Virus record (IMG/VR): IMGVR_UViG_3300022752_000167
Location: 1-39,649 of that record
Source of the DNA: a virus
DNA length: 39,649 nt
Strand: one strand, 5' to 3'
The notes under the pieces were generated by a model. It saw only the letters and a list, made by a program, of their open reading frames with translations, had not been told where the DNA came from and made no database searches. This document shows, one piece after another, positions 20,417-26,463 of this stretch; the stretch's first letter is position 1; every line of letters begins with the position of its first letter. The position numbers and the translations under genes are program-made.

Positions 20417-20705
20417 TGGTGAAGAACTTATCGGCAGGGTGGATTTCCATGAAGAGGAAGGATATTATGCAATCAGTAAGGCATATATTCTGATCCCGAT
20501 GGGACAGGGGCAAATTGGATTTGCTCCATATATGCCATATACCCGCGCAGAGGATGGCTTTACAATCAGTGAAGAACATGTTATGTTTATGATCCGTCCA
20601 ATGAGTGAAATGGAAACACAGTATACTTCAGCAGTCAGCGGTCTTGTTACTGCCCCAGCAGGAGCAAATAAGATTCTAGGCTCTGGTCTGAAGCTTACTA
20701 CCTGA
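20385..20705 (+). CDS. Sm-like phage protein
   Basis: A 106-residue protein that begins MSNVQILRLTSGEELIGRVD, followed by YYAISKAYILIP, QIGFAPYMPY and HVMFMIRPMSEME. The pattern (LxxGEExIG at the start, then strands with a late F.PYxPY) is that of the short Sm-like barrel proteins found in many marine T4-like phages. A role in RNA binding, by analogy to Hfq, is possible but untested. The start at 20385 is set by AAGGAG seven bases upstream; the ATG at 20379 lies too close to it. Confidence 0.65.
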   Translation: MSNVQILRLTSGEELIGRVDFHEEEGYYAISKAYILIPMGQGQIGFAPYMPYTRAEDGFTISEEHVMFMIRPMSEMETQYTSAVSGLVTAPAGANKILGSGLKLTT

Positions 20706-20707
20706 AA

Positions 20708-21181
20708 TTATAGTAAGCCATGATCATATTCCCAATGGCAATTGGGACATAAACACATAATATTATCATTTTCATTAATAATACTAATTTTAGTATTTAA
20801 TGAAAATGATGATATTGGTTTTTTATGGCAGGCTTGAACATGTTTTGAGTATCCACAAATTTCGCAAGATTTTATTTTTTTCATTTTTTCAGAAGCTCTT
20901 GCTCTACTTCTAACTAAAGCAAAAGCTGATGATTTATGATGTTTCCAGTATATTGCTTCTTGAAGCGTCATATCCTTTGCTTGATTATTTTTAAGCCAAA
21001 GTAAATAATCTTCTTTGCATCTAGTTCTTGATCTTGTTATTGGTTTACCACAATCTACACATGTATTTTGTAATTTTCTTTTTGGGTTTATAGTATTATT
21101 TAATTTTGCAGCACAACTTCTACTACAAAATTTAGGATTTTTTGTCTTACTTTTACAAAATTGGCAAATGTTGATTGACAT
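20708..21181 (-). CDS. HNH homing-type endonuclease, copy 1
   Basis: A 157-residue protein. The N-terminus has a zinc-finger pair (CQFCKSKTKNPKFCSRSC) and CVDCGK; residues ~106-155 hold an HNH domain: SCEICGYSKHVQACHKKPI, then a conserved NENDNIMCLCPNCHWEYDH. Copy 2 at 21384-21878 is clearly related in both parts. The start MSINICQFC at 21181 has AAGG nine bases upstream. It reads against its neighbours, is much more AT-rich, and its first codons overlap the promoter of the tRNA cluster. Free-standing HNH genes of this kind are mobile and spread by cutting alleles that lack them. Confidence 0.85.
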   Translation of the reverse strand: MSINICQFCKSKTKNPKFCSRSCAAKLNNTINPKRKLQNTCVDCGKPITRSRTRCKEDYLLWLKNNQAKDMTLQEAIYWKHHKSSAFALVRSRARASEKMKKIKSCEICGYSKHVQACHKKPISSFSLNTKISIINENDNIMCLCPNCHWEYDHGLL

Positions 21182-21202
21182 GTTTTGAAACCTTGGTATA
21201 GT
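21175..21202 (+). promoter_or_regulatory. Sigma70-like promoter of the tRNA cluster
   Basis: TTGACA, 16 bases, TATAGT, with TTGG directly before the -10. It points into the tRNA genes that start at 21233. Confidence 0.75.
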
Positions 21203-21232
21203 ATATATATCTAGTATCAGTTTCAAACCTAT

Positions 21233-21307
21233 ACGGGCGTATCGGCTCTGTCTTCTAAACAGATTTACCGTAATTGGACGATGCAGGTTCGAATCCTGTC
21301 GCCCGTG
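21233..21307 (+). tRNA. tRNA-Arg(UCU), atypical arm layout
   Basis: Acceptor ACGGGCG / CGCCCGT, T arm GCAGG-TTCGAAT-CCTGT, and a perfect anticodon arm TCTGT-CTTCTAA-ACAGA with anticodon UCU. Only seven bases (TATCGGC) lie between acceptor and anticodon arm, so there is no normal D arm. The region after the anticodon arm is 19 bases long and contains CGT-AATTGG-ACG, which looks like a small D-type arm. Total length (75) is normal. It is either a non-canonical or decayed tRNA, or an RNA with rearranged arms. No CCA is encoded. Confidence 0.55.
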
Positions 21308-21310
21308 TTA

Positions 21311-21383
21311 TTGAAGATTGGTGTAACGGTAGCACAACTGACTCTGACTCAGTTTGTCCTAGTTCGAATCTAGGATCTTCAAT
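21311..21383 (+). tRNA. tRNA-Gln(CUG)
   Basis: Acceptor TTGAAGA / TCTTCAA with the U1-A72 pair usual for glutamine tRNAs, D arm with GGTA, anticodon arm ACTGA-CTCTGAC-TCAGT, and T arm CCTAG-TTCGAAT-CTAGG. No CCA is encoded. It lies three bases after the Arg tRNA and abuts the HNH copy 2 gene. Confidence 0.9.
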
Positions 21384-21878
21384 TTATGTTAAATTATCTA
21401 ATTCCCAGTGACAATTTGGACATAAAAAACATATATTATTTTTGTCGTTAATTTCTTTAACAAGTGAATCATCAGAAAATGAGTGAATTGGTTTAACATG
21501 ACACAATTCTACATGTTTATCATAACCACATTTTTCGCACTTAGTTTTAAACCAATTCATTTTTGATGAAATTCGTTTAGCGTGTTGTCTTATTTTTTCA
21601 TAACGATGTTTAGAAGAATAAGATAAAGATAAATTTGTTATTTCTATTTTAGTTTTATCGCCAAAATTTAAAATATTTTTTTCAGATAAACAATTTTTGC
21701 ATAATTGATATTTTCTAGATCCTTTTCTTCTGGATAATCTTTTTTTACACGATAGACATTTGTTTTGCTCTTCTATTTGTCTTTTAGGAATAACTTTATT
21801 GTTAACTTTAGCGGAACAAGACATAGAACAATATTTTGGATTTTTTGTAAGTTTTTGACAATTTTTACAGGTGTTCAT
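21384..21878 (-). CDS. HNH homing-type endonuclease, copy 2
   Basis: A 164-residue paralogue of the 20708-21181 product. Zinc-finger start CKNCQKLTKNPKYCSMSC, a second pair CLSCKKRLSRR with CKNC, then an HNH domain at ~113-162: KCEKCGYDKHVELCHVKPIH, SFSDDS and NNICFLCPNCHWELDN. It is AT-rich and lies on the minus strand between tRNA-Gln and tRNA-Gly, directly abutting the Gln tRNA's 3' end. Insertion without harm to either tRNA fits a mobile endonuclease that uses tRNA clusters as landing sites. Confidence 0.85.
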   Translation of the reverse strand: MNTCKNCQKLTKNPKYCSMSCSAKVNNKVIPKRQIEEQNKCLSCKKRLSRRKGSRKYQLCKNCLSEKNILNFGDKTKIEITNLSLSYSSKHRYEKIRQHAKRISSKMNWFKTKCEKCGYDKHVELCHVKPIHSFSDDSLVKEINDKNNICFLCPNCHWELDNLT

Positions 21879-21885
21879 ATTTTTT

Positions 21886-21956
21886 GCGAGTATGATGTAA
21901 CGGTAACATGGTACTCTTCCAAAGTATCTTTATGGGTTCGAATCCCATTACTCGCA
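21886..21956 (+). tRNA. tRNA-Gly(UCC)
   Basis: Acceptor GCGAGTA / TACTCGC, D arm ATGT-AACGGTA-ACAT, anticodon arm GTACT-CTTCCAA-AGTAT with anticodon UCC, T arm ATGGG-TTCGAAT-CCCAT, discriminator A. No CCA is encoded. Confidence 0.9.
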
Positions 21957-21977
21957 TTATATATATCTATGCTTGTT

Positions 21978-22001
21978 GCGGGTTCAAGTCCCGTCGTCCT
22001 C
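21978..22001 (+). pseudogene. 3' fragment of a tRNA (T arm and acceptor strand)
   Basis: GCGGG-TTCAAGT-CCCGT followed by CGTCCTC has the form of a T arm plus the 3' acceptor strand of a tRNA. The matching 5' strand GAGGACG and the D and anticodon arms are absent upstream. It lies between two intact tRNAs, so it is most simply a deletion relic. Confidence 0.6.
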
Positions 22002-22003
22002 TT

Positions 22004-22077
22004 TCTTCGGTAGCTCAGTTGGTAGAAGCGGAAAGCTGTTAACTTTCATGTCGCTGGTTCGAATCCAGCCCGAAGAG
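22004..22077 (+). tRNA. tRNA-Asn(GUU)
   Basis: Acceptor TCTTCGG / CCGAAGA, D arm with AGTTGGTA, anticodon arm GAAAG-CTGTTAA-CTTTC with anticodon GUU, T arm GCTGG-TTCGAAT-CCAGC, discriminator G. No CCA is encoded. The next protein gene starts three bases after its end. Confidence 0.92.
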
Positions 22078-22080
22078 TTT

Positions 22081-22401
22081 ATGTCAACACTTGAAGAAGA
22101 AATCTATGCTCTACAACGCTGTAAAGAATTTATTTACAGCCTTCTAGACCCAAAACAAACACCCAAAGTGCCGAAAGCAATTCGGCAAAGGGCAAGAAAT
22201 GTTGTCAAACACTATCCAATAGTGGTTGACTTCTTCGTTGAGAGATACTATAATGAGAAGATAGTCGGGTCAAAGGCGACTAATCATGAACATTCCCAAA
22301 TTGAGCGTGAAATTAAACGATATTTTGACTCAGACGATGCCGATTTGCCTCCAGATGGAGAGGCAAAAGAAGCATGTGAGTCTGATCTTCCACAAGAATA
22401 A
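22081..22401 (+). CDS. BPSL0761-like small phage protein
   Basis: A 106-residue protein. Residues 13-50 (RCKEFIYSLLDPKQTPKVPK, AIRQRARNVVKHYP) match the pattern LLDPxxTPxVPxxxRxxAxxxxxHYP that I recall from BPSL0761-type proteins, found in phages and proteobacteria with unknown function. The C-terminal third is acidic. The frame is open through the upstream tRNA, so the start at 22081 is chosen at the first ATG after the tRNA. A consensus promoter for the next genes lies inside it, and its end overlaps the deaminase-like gene. Confidence 0.7.
   Translation: MSTLEEEIYALQRCKEFIYSLLDPKQTPKVPKAIRQRARNVVKHYPIVVDFFVERYYNEKIVGSKATNHEHSQIEREIKRYFDSDDADLPPDGEAKEACESDLPQE
22226..22254 (+). promoter_or_regulatory. 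Consensus sigma70 promoter inside the 22081 gene
   Basis: TTGACT, 17 bases, TATAAT. It should drive the deaminase-like gene and the small genes after it. Confidence 0.75.
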
Positions 22402-22681
22402 GCTGGTTTCGATTGGAACGAATCAATTCAAGACACATCCACTTGCTCGTAAGTATGGATATGTTATTGATTGTGTTCATTCTGAGCTAGATGCGTTCAA
22501 TAAGCTGCCAAAATGCTACAAAAGAGGCGAAAAAAGGTTGAAATTGATCAATTTTCGCATGAATCGGTTTAACGAACTGCGAAATTCAAAGCCTTGTAAG
22601 CACTGTTTGGCGTGGTGTGTTGACTTCTTTGACGAAATTTGGTACACTGACAACGAAGGTTTTCAAGAATTGGAGATTTAA
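22376..22681 (+). CDS. Zinc deaminase-fold protein (HxE / PCxxC)
   Basis: A 101-residue protein with the hallmarks of the cytidine/nucleotide deaminase fold: an N-terminal hairpin LIFHKNKLVSIGTNQFKTHP, the zinc motif HSE at 35-37, and PCKHC at 73-77 with DEIWYTDNEGF after it. The Glu and Cys residues are those needed for zinc-dependent deamination; the natural substrate cannot be told. It is shorter than typical dCMP deaminases. I chose GTG at 22376 because the homologous core begins there. An ATG at 22286 in the same frame would add 30 residues that overlap the better-looking frame of the 22081 gene. Confidence 0.7.
   Translation: MSLIFHKNKLVSIGTNQFKTHPLARKYGYVIDCVHSELDAFNKLPKCYKRGEKRLKLINFRMNRFNELRNSKPCKHCLAWCVDFFDEIWYTDNEGFQELEI
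22620..22648 (+). promoter_or_regulatory. Sigma70-like promoter near the end of the deaminase-like gene
   Basis: TTGACT, 17 bases, TACACT with TTTGG before the -10, the same hexamers and spacing as the promoter at 2723-2751. It feeds the 22682 and 22873 genes. Confidence 0.7.
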
Positions 22682-22873
22682 ATGTATAAGCACGGAGAAA
22701 AAGTAGTAAATTCGGAAAATAGCCGTCCTTGCACCGTGATTGGATCTCAAACCTCACGGGCAAAGGACAAGAAGGGTGTTCTTTACGAAGAAACTGAGTA
22801 TTGCGTTCGGTATGAAGATGGTTCTACCGATTGGATCTCAGCAGAAAGCACAAAGAAGTTCCTAATTGACTAA
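22682..22873 (+). CDS. Small SH3/KOW-like protein
   Basis: A 63-residue protein: KHGEKVVNSENSRPCTVIGS, then a strand EYCVRYEDGSTDWISAEST and FLID. The alternation and the VRYEDGSTDWI motif suggest a small beta-barrel of the Tudor/KOW type, as in many phage early proteins. The function is unknown. It starts right after the deaminase-like stop (TAAATG) and its own stop overlaps the next ATG (TAATG). Confidence 0.7.
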   Translation: MYKHGEKVVNSENSRPCTVIGSQTSRAKDKKGVLYEETEYCVRYEDGSTDWISAESTKKFLID

Positions 22874-23139
22874 TGGCATACCGAATCCACATTGACATTC
22901 CTCTCATGTCCTCCTGCCAAGAGGAGGCTGTGGTGGCTGCTAAGGCCATCATGGAGCGTCTGGCCTCCCCAGAGGCCCTAGAGTGCGTAAGCCTTCACAA
23001 AGGCACACAGGTCAACTATCGCCTTGGTGACGATACTGACCGCCAGAAGAGCAATTATTTGGTTTTGACTCCTTCTGGGCATGTTACTAACCAAAAGTGT
23101 AAAATTTTCTTGACAGATGAGCCATCATCTGTAGAATGA
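22873..23139 (+). CDS. Small hypothetical phage protein
   Basis: An 88-residue protein: IHIDIPLMSSCQEEAVVAAK with helix AIMERLASPEALECVSLHKG, then NYLVLTPSGHVTNQKCKIFL. It looks like a compact alpha/beta protein. No family is recognised. It is GC-richer than the structural genes and coupled to the 22682 gene by a TAATG overlap. Its last codons contain the promoter for the structured RNA and tRNA-Ile. Confidence 0.65.
   Translation: MAYRIHIDIPLMSSCQEEAVVAAKAIMERLASPEALECVSLHKGTQVNYRLGDDTDRQKSNYLVLTPSGHVTNQKCKIFLTDEPSSVE
23110..23137 (+). promoter_or_regulatory. Consensus promoter before the structured RNA and tRNA-Ile
   Basis: TTGACA, 16 bases, TAGAAT. The expected start is near 23144, directly before the first hairpin. 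Confidence 0.75.
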
Positions 23140-23148
23140 TGATGCAAC

Positions 23149-23222
23149 AGGGAACGACAAAGAACAAATCGTTCCGCCCTAACGGGAAAGCGAGAACTAA
23201 CTCGCCAGCACATGTGGTGCTG
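23149..23222 (+). ncRNA. Four-hairpin structured RNA upstream of tRNA-Ile
   Basis: Four stem-loops in a row in 74 bases: GGAACGA/TCGTTCC (23151-23175), CCC/GGG around TAAC (23177-23186), GCGAG/CTCGC around AACTAA (23190-23205) and CAGCAC/GTGCTG around ATGTG (23206-23222). The stretch has no reading frame, begins just after a consensus promoter and ends six bases before tRNA-Ile. It may be a processed small RNA, a tRNA leader or a degraded tRNA-like element. It matches no class I can name. Confidence 0.6.
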
Positions 23223-23227
23223 ATATT

Positions 23228-23300
23228 GGGTAGGTAGTTCAATCGGCAGAACCTTCCGCTTATAACGGTAGATGTGTGGGTTCGACCCCCACCCTACTCA
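23228..23300 (+). tRNA. tRNA-Ile(UAU)
   Basis: Acceptor GGGTAGG / CCTACTC (one G-U pair), D arm GTTC...GAAC, anticodon arm TTCCG-CTTATAA-CGGTA with anticodon UAU (reads AUA) and one U-U mismatch, T arm GTGGG-TTCGACC-CCCAC, discriminator A. A tRNA for the AUA codon is useful to an AT-rich phage in a host that rarely uses it. Confidence 0.85.
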
Positions 23301-23314
23301 TTGGAGATATAAGT

Positions 23315-23467
23315 ATGATTATGACCGAAGAAGATAGAAAAATCGTACTAGTTCTCAAGGATGAGATTGAAAAGATCAAGGTCAATATGATTCTGGAGAA
23401 TCGCAAAATTGATCAAATTGTTTCAGTTTTAAGTAAAATTATTCAAAAGGAGAATAAAAATGATTAA
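23315..23467 (+). CDS. 50-residue coiled-coil protein
   Basis: A short helical protein (TEEDRKIVLVLKDEIEKIKV, NMILENRKIDQIVSVLSKII) with clear heptads of Ile, Leu and Val. The start at 23315 has GGAG eight bases upstream. It lies between tRNA-Ile and a two-span membrane protein whose start overlaps its end, so the two may form a pair. The function is unknown. Confidence 0.65.
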   Translation: MIMTEEDRKIVLVLKDEIEKIKVNMILENRKIDQIVSVLSKIIQKENKND

Positions 23468-23771
23468 TACTAATGTTTTTGGTCTGCGTTGGCTTGCTGC
23501 GTTTACTGCGTTCGGTGCTCTGCTTCTGCATCTTGATAATGCAAAGGCTCCAATTGTCTGGTCGTTCGTTGGCCTGACGGTCTTCCTGCTTATTTGTGAA
23601 ATTCGTGCTCTTCAGAAGCACATTTGCCAACTCCAAAAGGAATTTGACAATGTGACTTTCAATAATGAAATTCACAGCGTCCGAAATGATATGTGGCGAA
23701 ATGTGGATGAACTTCACACTCGTATTGAGCAGTGCTCAAATAGCTGCACAAAGGCAAAGAGCCGTATCTAA
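23460..23771 (+). CDS. Two-span membrane protein with cytoplasmic coiled coil
   Basis: A 103-residue protein. Two hydrophobic segments, LRWLAAFTAFGALLLHL (about 9-25) and IVWSFVGLTVFLLICEI (about 32-48), are joined by a short Asp/Lys loop and followed by a ~50-residue charged helix (LQKHICQLQKEFDNVTF, DMWRNVDELHTRIEQC). Two spans plus a charged tail would fit a holin or a superinfection-exclusion protein; neither can be proven. The ribosome-binding site is AAGGAG. A terminator follows 24 bases after the stop. Confidence 0.7.
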   Translation: MINTNVFGLRWLAAFTAFGALLLHLDNAKAPIVWSFVGLTVFLLICEIRALQKHICQLQKEFDNVTFNNEIHSVRNDMWRNVDELHTRIEQCSNSCTKAKSRI

Positions 23772-23795
23772 TATAACTGAATAGTTGATTTTTAA

Positions 23796-23827
23796 AACCC
23801 TCTGCTCCAGCAGGGGGTTTTTTTCAT
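23796..23827 (+). terminator. Rho-independent terminator
   Basis: Stem AACCCTCTGCT / AGCAGGGGGTT (one T-G pair) followed by TTTTTTT. It closes the tRNA-Ile / membrane-protein unit; a late promoter box begins immediately after it. Confidence 0.9.
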
Positions 23828-23834
23828 ATAAATA
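23827..23834 (+). promoter_or_regulatory. T4-type late promoter box
   Basis: Exact TATAAATA, then GGTAT and the ATG at 23840. Confidence 0.75.
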
Positions 23835-23839
23835 GGTAT

Positions 23840-24088
23840 ATGGAAAACTTTAAAGCAGCATCAACAACCAATTTTGCTTCCGCCACTGGTGTTACATTCG
23901 GAAAACATAAGGCATGTATGTTAGTTGCCACAACAGCAACATCTGGCTTTACTCTTGATTTTAGGGGGACTGACCAGGTTCTAAACACAACCCATGTTAG
24001 AGTTCCGGCCAACGATAGTTGCTATATTCCAGCCAGACTTTATGGAGCGACTGGAATAGCCAACACTTCTATAATAACATTTAACTAA
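23840..24088 (+). CDS. Small beta-rich virion-type protein
   Basis: An 82-residue protein with beta-strand-rich sequence (GVTFGKHKACMLVATTATSG, FTLDFRGTDQ, SCYIPARLYGA) that ends in SIITFN. The next gene's product has the same general plan and ends in TIIGFN, so the two are probably distant paralogues. It follows an exact late box and precedes the tagged nucleotidyltransferase. A small head-decoration or capsid-associated protein is plausible; no family is recognised. Confidence 0.65.
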   Translation: MENFKAASTTNFASATGVTFGKHKACMLVATTATSGFTLDFRGTDQVLNTTHVRVPANDSCYIPARLYGATGIANTSIITFN

Positions 24089-24094
24089 TACACA

Positions 24095-24406
24095 ATGAAA
24101 GCACCAGCAAGAAGTTATAATGCTCCAGAGCAGCATTTTGAAGCTGCTGAGGTTTTGGTCGATATAAGATCATTGGCTTTCCAACTCGGTCAAAGCGGGA
24201 CAATATCTAAACCCCATAAGCATTGTATGGTTTTTATTAGTGATAATACCGGAGGTGGAGCATTAACATTAAATGGTTCTATTATACTTAGAACAGCAAA
24301 AACACAGCAAGCGTATAGAATTCCTTTTGAAGTCACTTCTTATGAATGGGGCGGTTCTATTTCAGGTGCTGCTGTCGATAATGTCACTATAATTGGTTTC
24401 AATTAA
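24095..24406 (+). CDS. Small beta-rich virion-type protein, paralogue
   Basis: A 103-residue protein: a short N-terminal extension (KAPARSYNAPEQHFE), then beta-rich sequence similar in layout to the preceding product (HKHCMVFISDNTGGGALTLN, GSIILRTAKT, YRIPFEVTSYEWGGSISG) and the ending NVTIIGFN. It is inferred to be a virion protein. It lies six bases after its neighbour and its stop overlaps the next start codon (TAATG). Confidence 0.65.
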   Translation: MKAPARSYNAPEQHFEAAEVLVDIRSLAFQLGQSGTISKPHKHCMVFISDNTGGGALTLNGSIILRTAKTQQAYRIPFEVTSYEWGGSISGAAVDNVTIIGFN

Positions 24407-25119
24407 TGCAATATTTGACCAAATTCTTGAGGGAATCTTTAACCCTTCAGTATCACTCGGATCTTAATCCAAAGTTCTGGGTAAATATTTTTTTGAAGGA
24501 AGAAGTTCGTAAGAAACTTCTTGAGATTTCCAAAGAATGGCTAAAATTTGCGGAAATACCGAATTCGGCAGTCAAGGATATAGTCTTTACTGGCGGAAAT
24601 GCAAATTATAATTATACTGAAGATTCTGATATAGATGTCCATATCATTCTAGACAAATCGAAGATACCAAATTGCTCAGACGAAGAATATTTCAAAGATA
24701 AAAAGTTAATTTGGTCTTTGACGCACGATATCTCGGTTTATGGAGCTGAGGTAGAAGTATATGCTCAATTAGGAGAGGTGAATATTCCCAAGAATCAAGG
24801 AGTCTATTCTCTGAAGACTGGTAAATGGGTAGTTAAACCAGAAAATCTTAAACTTGATTTTGAGCACGATGATCTTTTAAAGAAAAAAATAGATGATGCG
24901 ATTTATCAGATTGATCATGCTTTGGAGAATACGACTGATACGAAAGCAGCAGAGAAATTGTTGGAAAAATTCCAAAAATTAAGAAAACACTCCATAGCAA
25001 AGAGTGGGGAATTTACTCAGGACAATCTAGTATTTAAGGAATTGAGAAATCGCGGATATATCGATAAGATTCGTAAATTTATTATCACAATGACCGATAA
25101 AAAGTTAAGTTTAAATTAA
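24406..25119 (+). CDS. Nucleotidyltransferase with capsid-targeting-like tag
   Basis: A 237-residue protein. The N-terminus MQYLTKFLRESL resembles the tag of the 3-6 kb cargo proteins (hydrophobic-basic, ending L-x-E before Ser). Residues ~60-80 hold the polymerase-beta nucleotidyltransferase signature FTGGNANYNYTEDSDIDVHI: a GG/GN helix start followed by D-x-D, with a possible third Asp or Glu in VEVYAQ. The C-terminal half is helical and Lys-rich. Similar proteins occur in other T4-like phages; their substrate is unknown (nucleotidylation of a protein, RNA or small molecule). Placement with virion genes and the tag suggest delivery in the capsid (inference). It overlaps the convergent 25116 gene by four bases. 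Confidence 0.8.
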   Translation: MQYLTKFLRESLTLQYHSDLNPKFWVNIFLKEEVRKKLLEISKEWLKFAEIPNSAVKDIVFTGGNANYNYTEDSDIDVHIILDKSKIPNCSDEEYFKDKKLIWSLTHDISVYGAEVEVYAQLGEVNIPKNQGVYSLKTGKWVVKPENLKLDFEHDDLLKKKIDDAIYQIDHALENTTDTKAAEKLLEKFQKLRKHSIAKSGEFTQDNLVFKELRNRGYIDKIRKFIITMTDKKLSLN

Positions 25120-26462
25120 GTAAAGTTTGCTATAGATAAAATATTTCCTATGGAAGTTCCATTAGTCAAGAATAGTGGATCTGATGTACCTGAACCACTT
25201 CTTCCACTACTTCCAATCAATTTAACTACACCGCCCATACCGGGATGATTTAATGATTCATAATAGAATGTTGTTGGAAGACTAGAACCAACAGTCAATA
25301 TCGTATAGCTTCCATTTGTTCCTGGTGTACCAAAACTAGTATAATATGTTGATAATAGGTTTGATGGGCTAACATTGTTTCTAACGCGAGTAAATACTAT
25401 TTGATACGGATTTGTTGATGAATAATTACTCACATGACTTTGGAAAAAACAATAATTTGTTCCTATACTTAAATAAAGTGTAGGAGTAGAAATACTATTA
25501 ATAATAAATTTTTTATTTGTTGTTGACGCTGATACAGTTACAGAAGCTAATATATCGTATATTATACCACTACCATTACTCGTATCTGTTATTGAAGATC
25601 CAGAACAATCACTTCCGTATCCCCATACGCTTGTAATTTCGGATTCAGAATAACCAAATCTTCTAAGATAGGCTTGAAGTTCATTTTGATTTTCAAAGCA
25701 ATCTATAAATTCTCCATTACGATCATATGTTCTAGCAGAACCATTTAAAGATTTATCTTTTGTGAGGTATTCGGTTGTTGCATTACCTCTGTTATAAACA
25801 TTTATTTTTGTGGTTAAACCTATTCTATTATCAGATACTAGTGGCTGCTTTACAAAGATAAGTTCTTCGCCATCAGTACTTGTTTCCACTTTTTCTACAG
25901 GATATCTTCCAAGATTTGCAGTGTTTCCAGTATATGAAATTTCTATCAAATCGTCTTCATATAACCCTAAAGTTTCTATAATTCCCTGATTAGTAACTGA
26001 TCTTATTACATAAGCAGTATCACCAGTGAATCCAGAATTCAAATCTAATTGGGGAACATCTACAAAATAATCTCGTTCGTATCGATACTCAGATCCATTT
26101 AATGCAGTAGCACTTATAACGGTCGTTAAAATTAAATTGTTTCCAGTAGAACCATCAAATTGATAAACTCCATTTATATTTGATGTTATTCCATCCTGGT
26201 CTTTTACATAGTAACCAGAGTTAACAGTAAATGTATTTCCGTTTGTTATACCCTGAAGAAAAATTTCAAGCAAGTCCAGATCATCTTGATCTATTGTCTG
26301 CGAATAATCAAAGATTGCTTTACCATTTGTATTATAAAAATAAACTAACGGGCTTGAGTTTAATCGTTTTCCAATTAAATCAAAGTCGGAATACGAATTG
26401 GTAATTTTGATTCCATAGGAATCTATAGATTTTGTAAATACTATATTGCTATTTTTAGCCAT
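25116..26462 (-). CDS. Tail/fibre protein with cupredoxin-like C-terminal domain
   Basis: A 448-residue beta-rich protein. Residues 1-230 have fibre-like strands. At ~258-280 there is a helical motif (NQNELQAYLRRFGYSESEIT). The C-terminal ~120 residues carry the domain often seen in aquatic phage virion proteins: LYLSIGTNYCFFQSHVSNYS, then FGTPGTNGSYTILTVGSSLP and TTFYYESLNHPGMGG. In relatives the last motif reads YYxCxxHxGMGG and resembles a type-1 copper site; here the Cys of that motif is replaced (YYESLNH), so copper binding may be lost. It starts one base after the stop of the 26464 gene, in one minus-strand operon. Confidence 0.75.
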   Translation of the reverse strand: MAKNSNIVFTKSIDSYGIKITNSYSDFDLIGKRLNSSPLVYFYNTNGKAIFDYSQTIDQDDLDLLEIFLQGITNGNTFTVNSGYYVKDQDGITSNINGVYQFDGSTGNNLILTTVISATALNGSEYRYERDYFVDVPQLDLNSGFTGDTAYVIRSVTNQGIIETLGLYEDDLIEISYTGNTANLGRYPVEKVETSTDGEELIFVKQPLVSDNRIGLTTKINVYNRGNATTEYLTKDKSLNGSARTYDRNGEFIDCFENQNELQAYLRRFGYSESEITSVWGYGSDCSGSSITDTSNGSGIIYDILASVTVSASTTNKKFIINSISTPTLYLSIGTNYCFFQSHVSNYSSTNPYQIVFTRVRNNVSPSNLLSTYYTSFGTPGTNGSYTILTVGSSLPTTFYYESLNHPGMGGVVKLIGSSGRSGSGTSDPLFLTNGTSIGNILSIANFT

Positions 26463-26463
26463 T

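Noticed and set aside
21240-21285. Intron in tRNA-Arg
   Set aside because: The acceptor-to-acceptor length is normal (75) and there is no group I core sequence, so an intron does not explain the missing D arm.
21978-22001. tRNA 3' end as a phage attachment site
   Set aside because: No integrase, excisionase or repressor is present, and the gene set is that of a lytic T4-like phage. A tRNA relic is simpler.
22286-22375. Upstream ATG of the deaminase-like gene
   Set aside because: The added 30 residues overlap the BPSL0761-like gene, whose frame looks genuine, and the conserved deaminase core starts only at the GTG at 22376.
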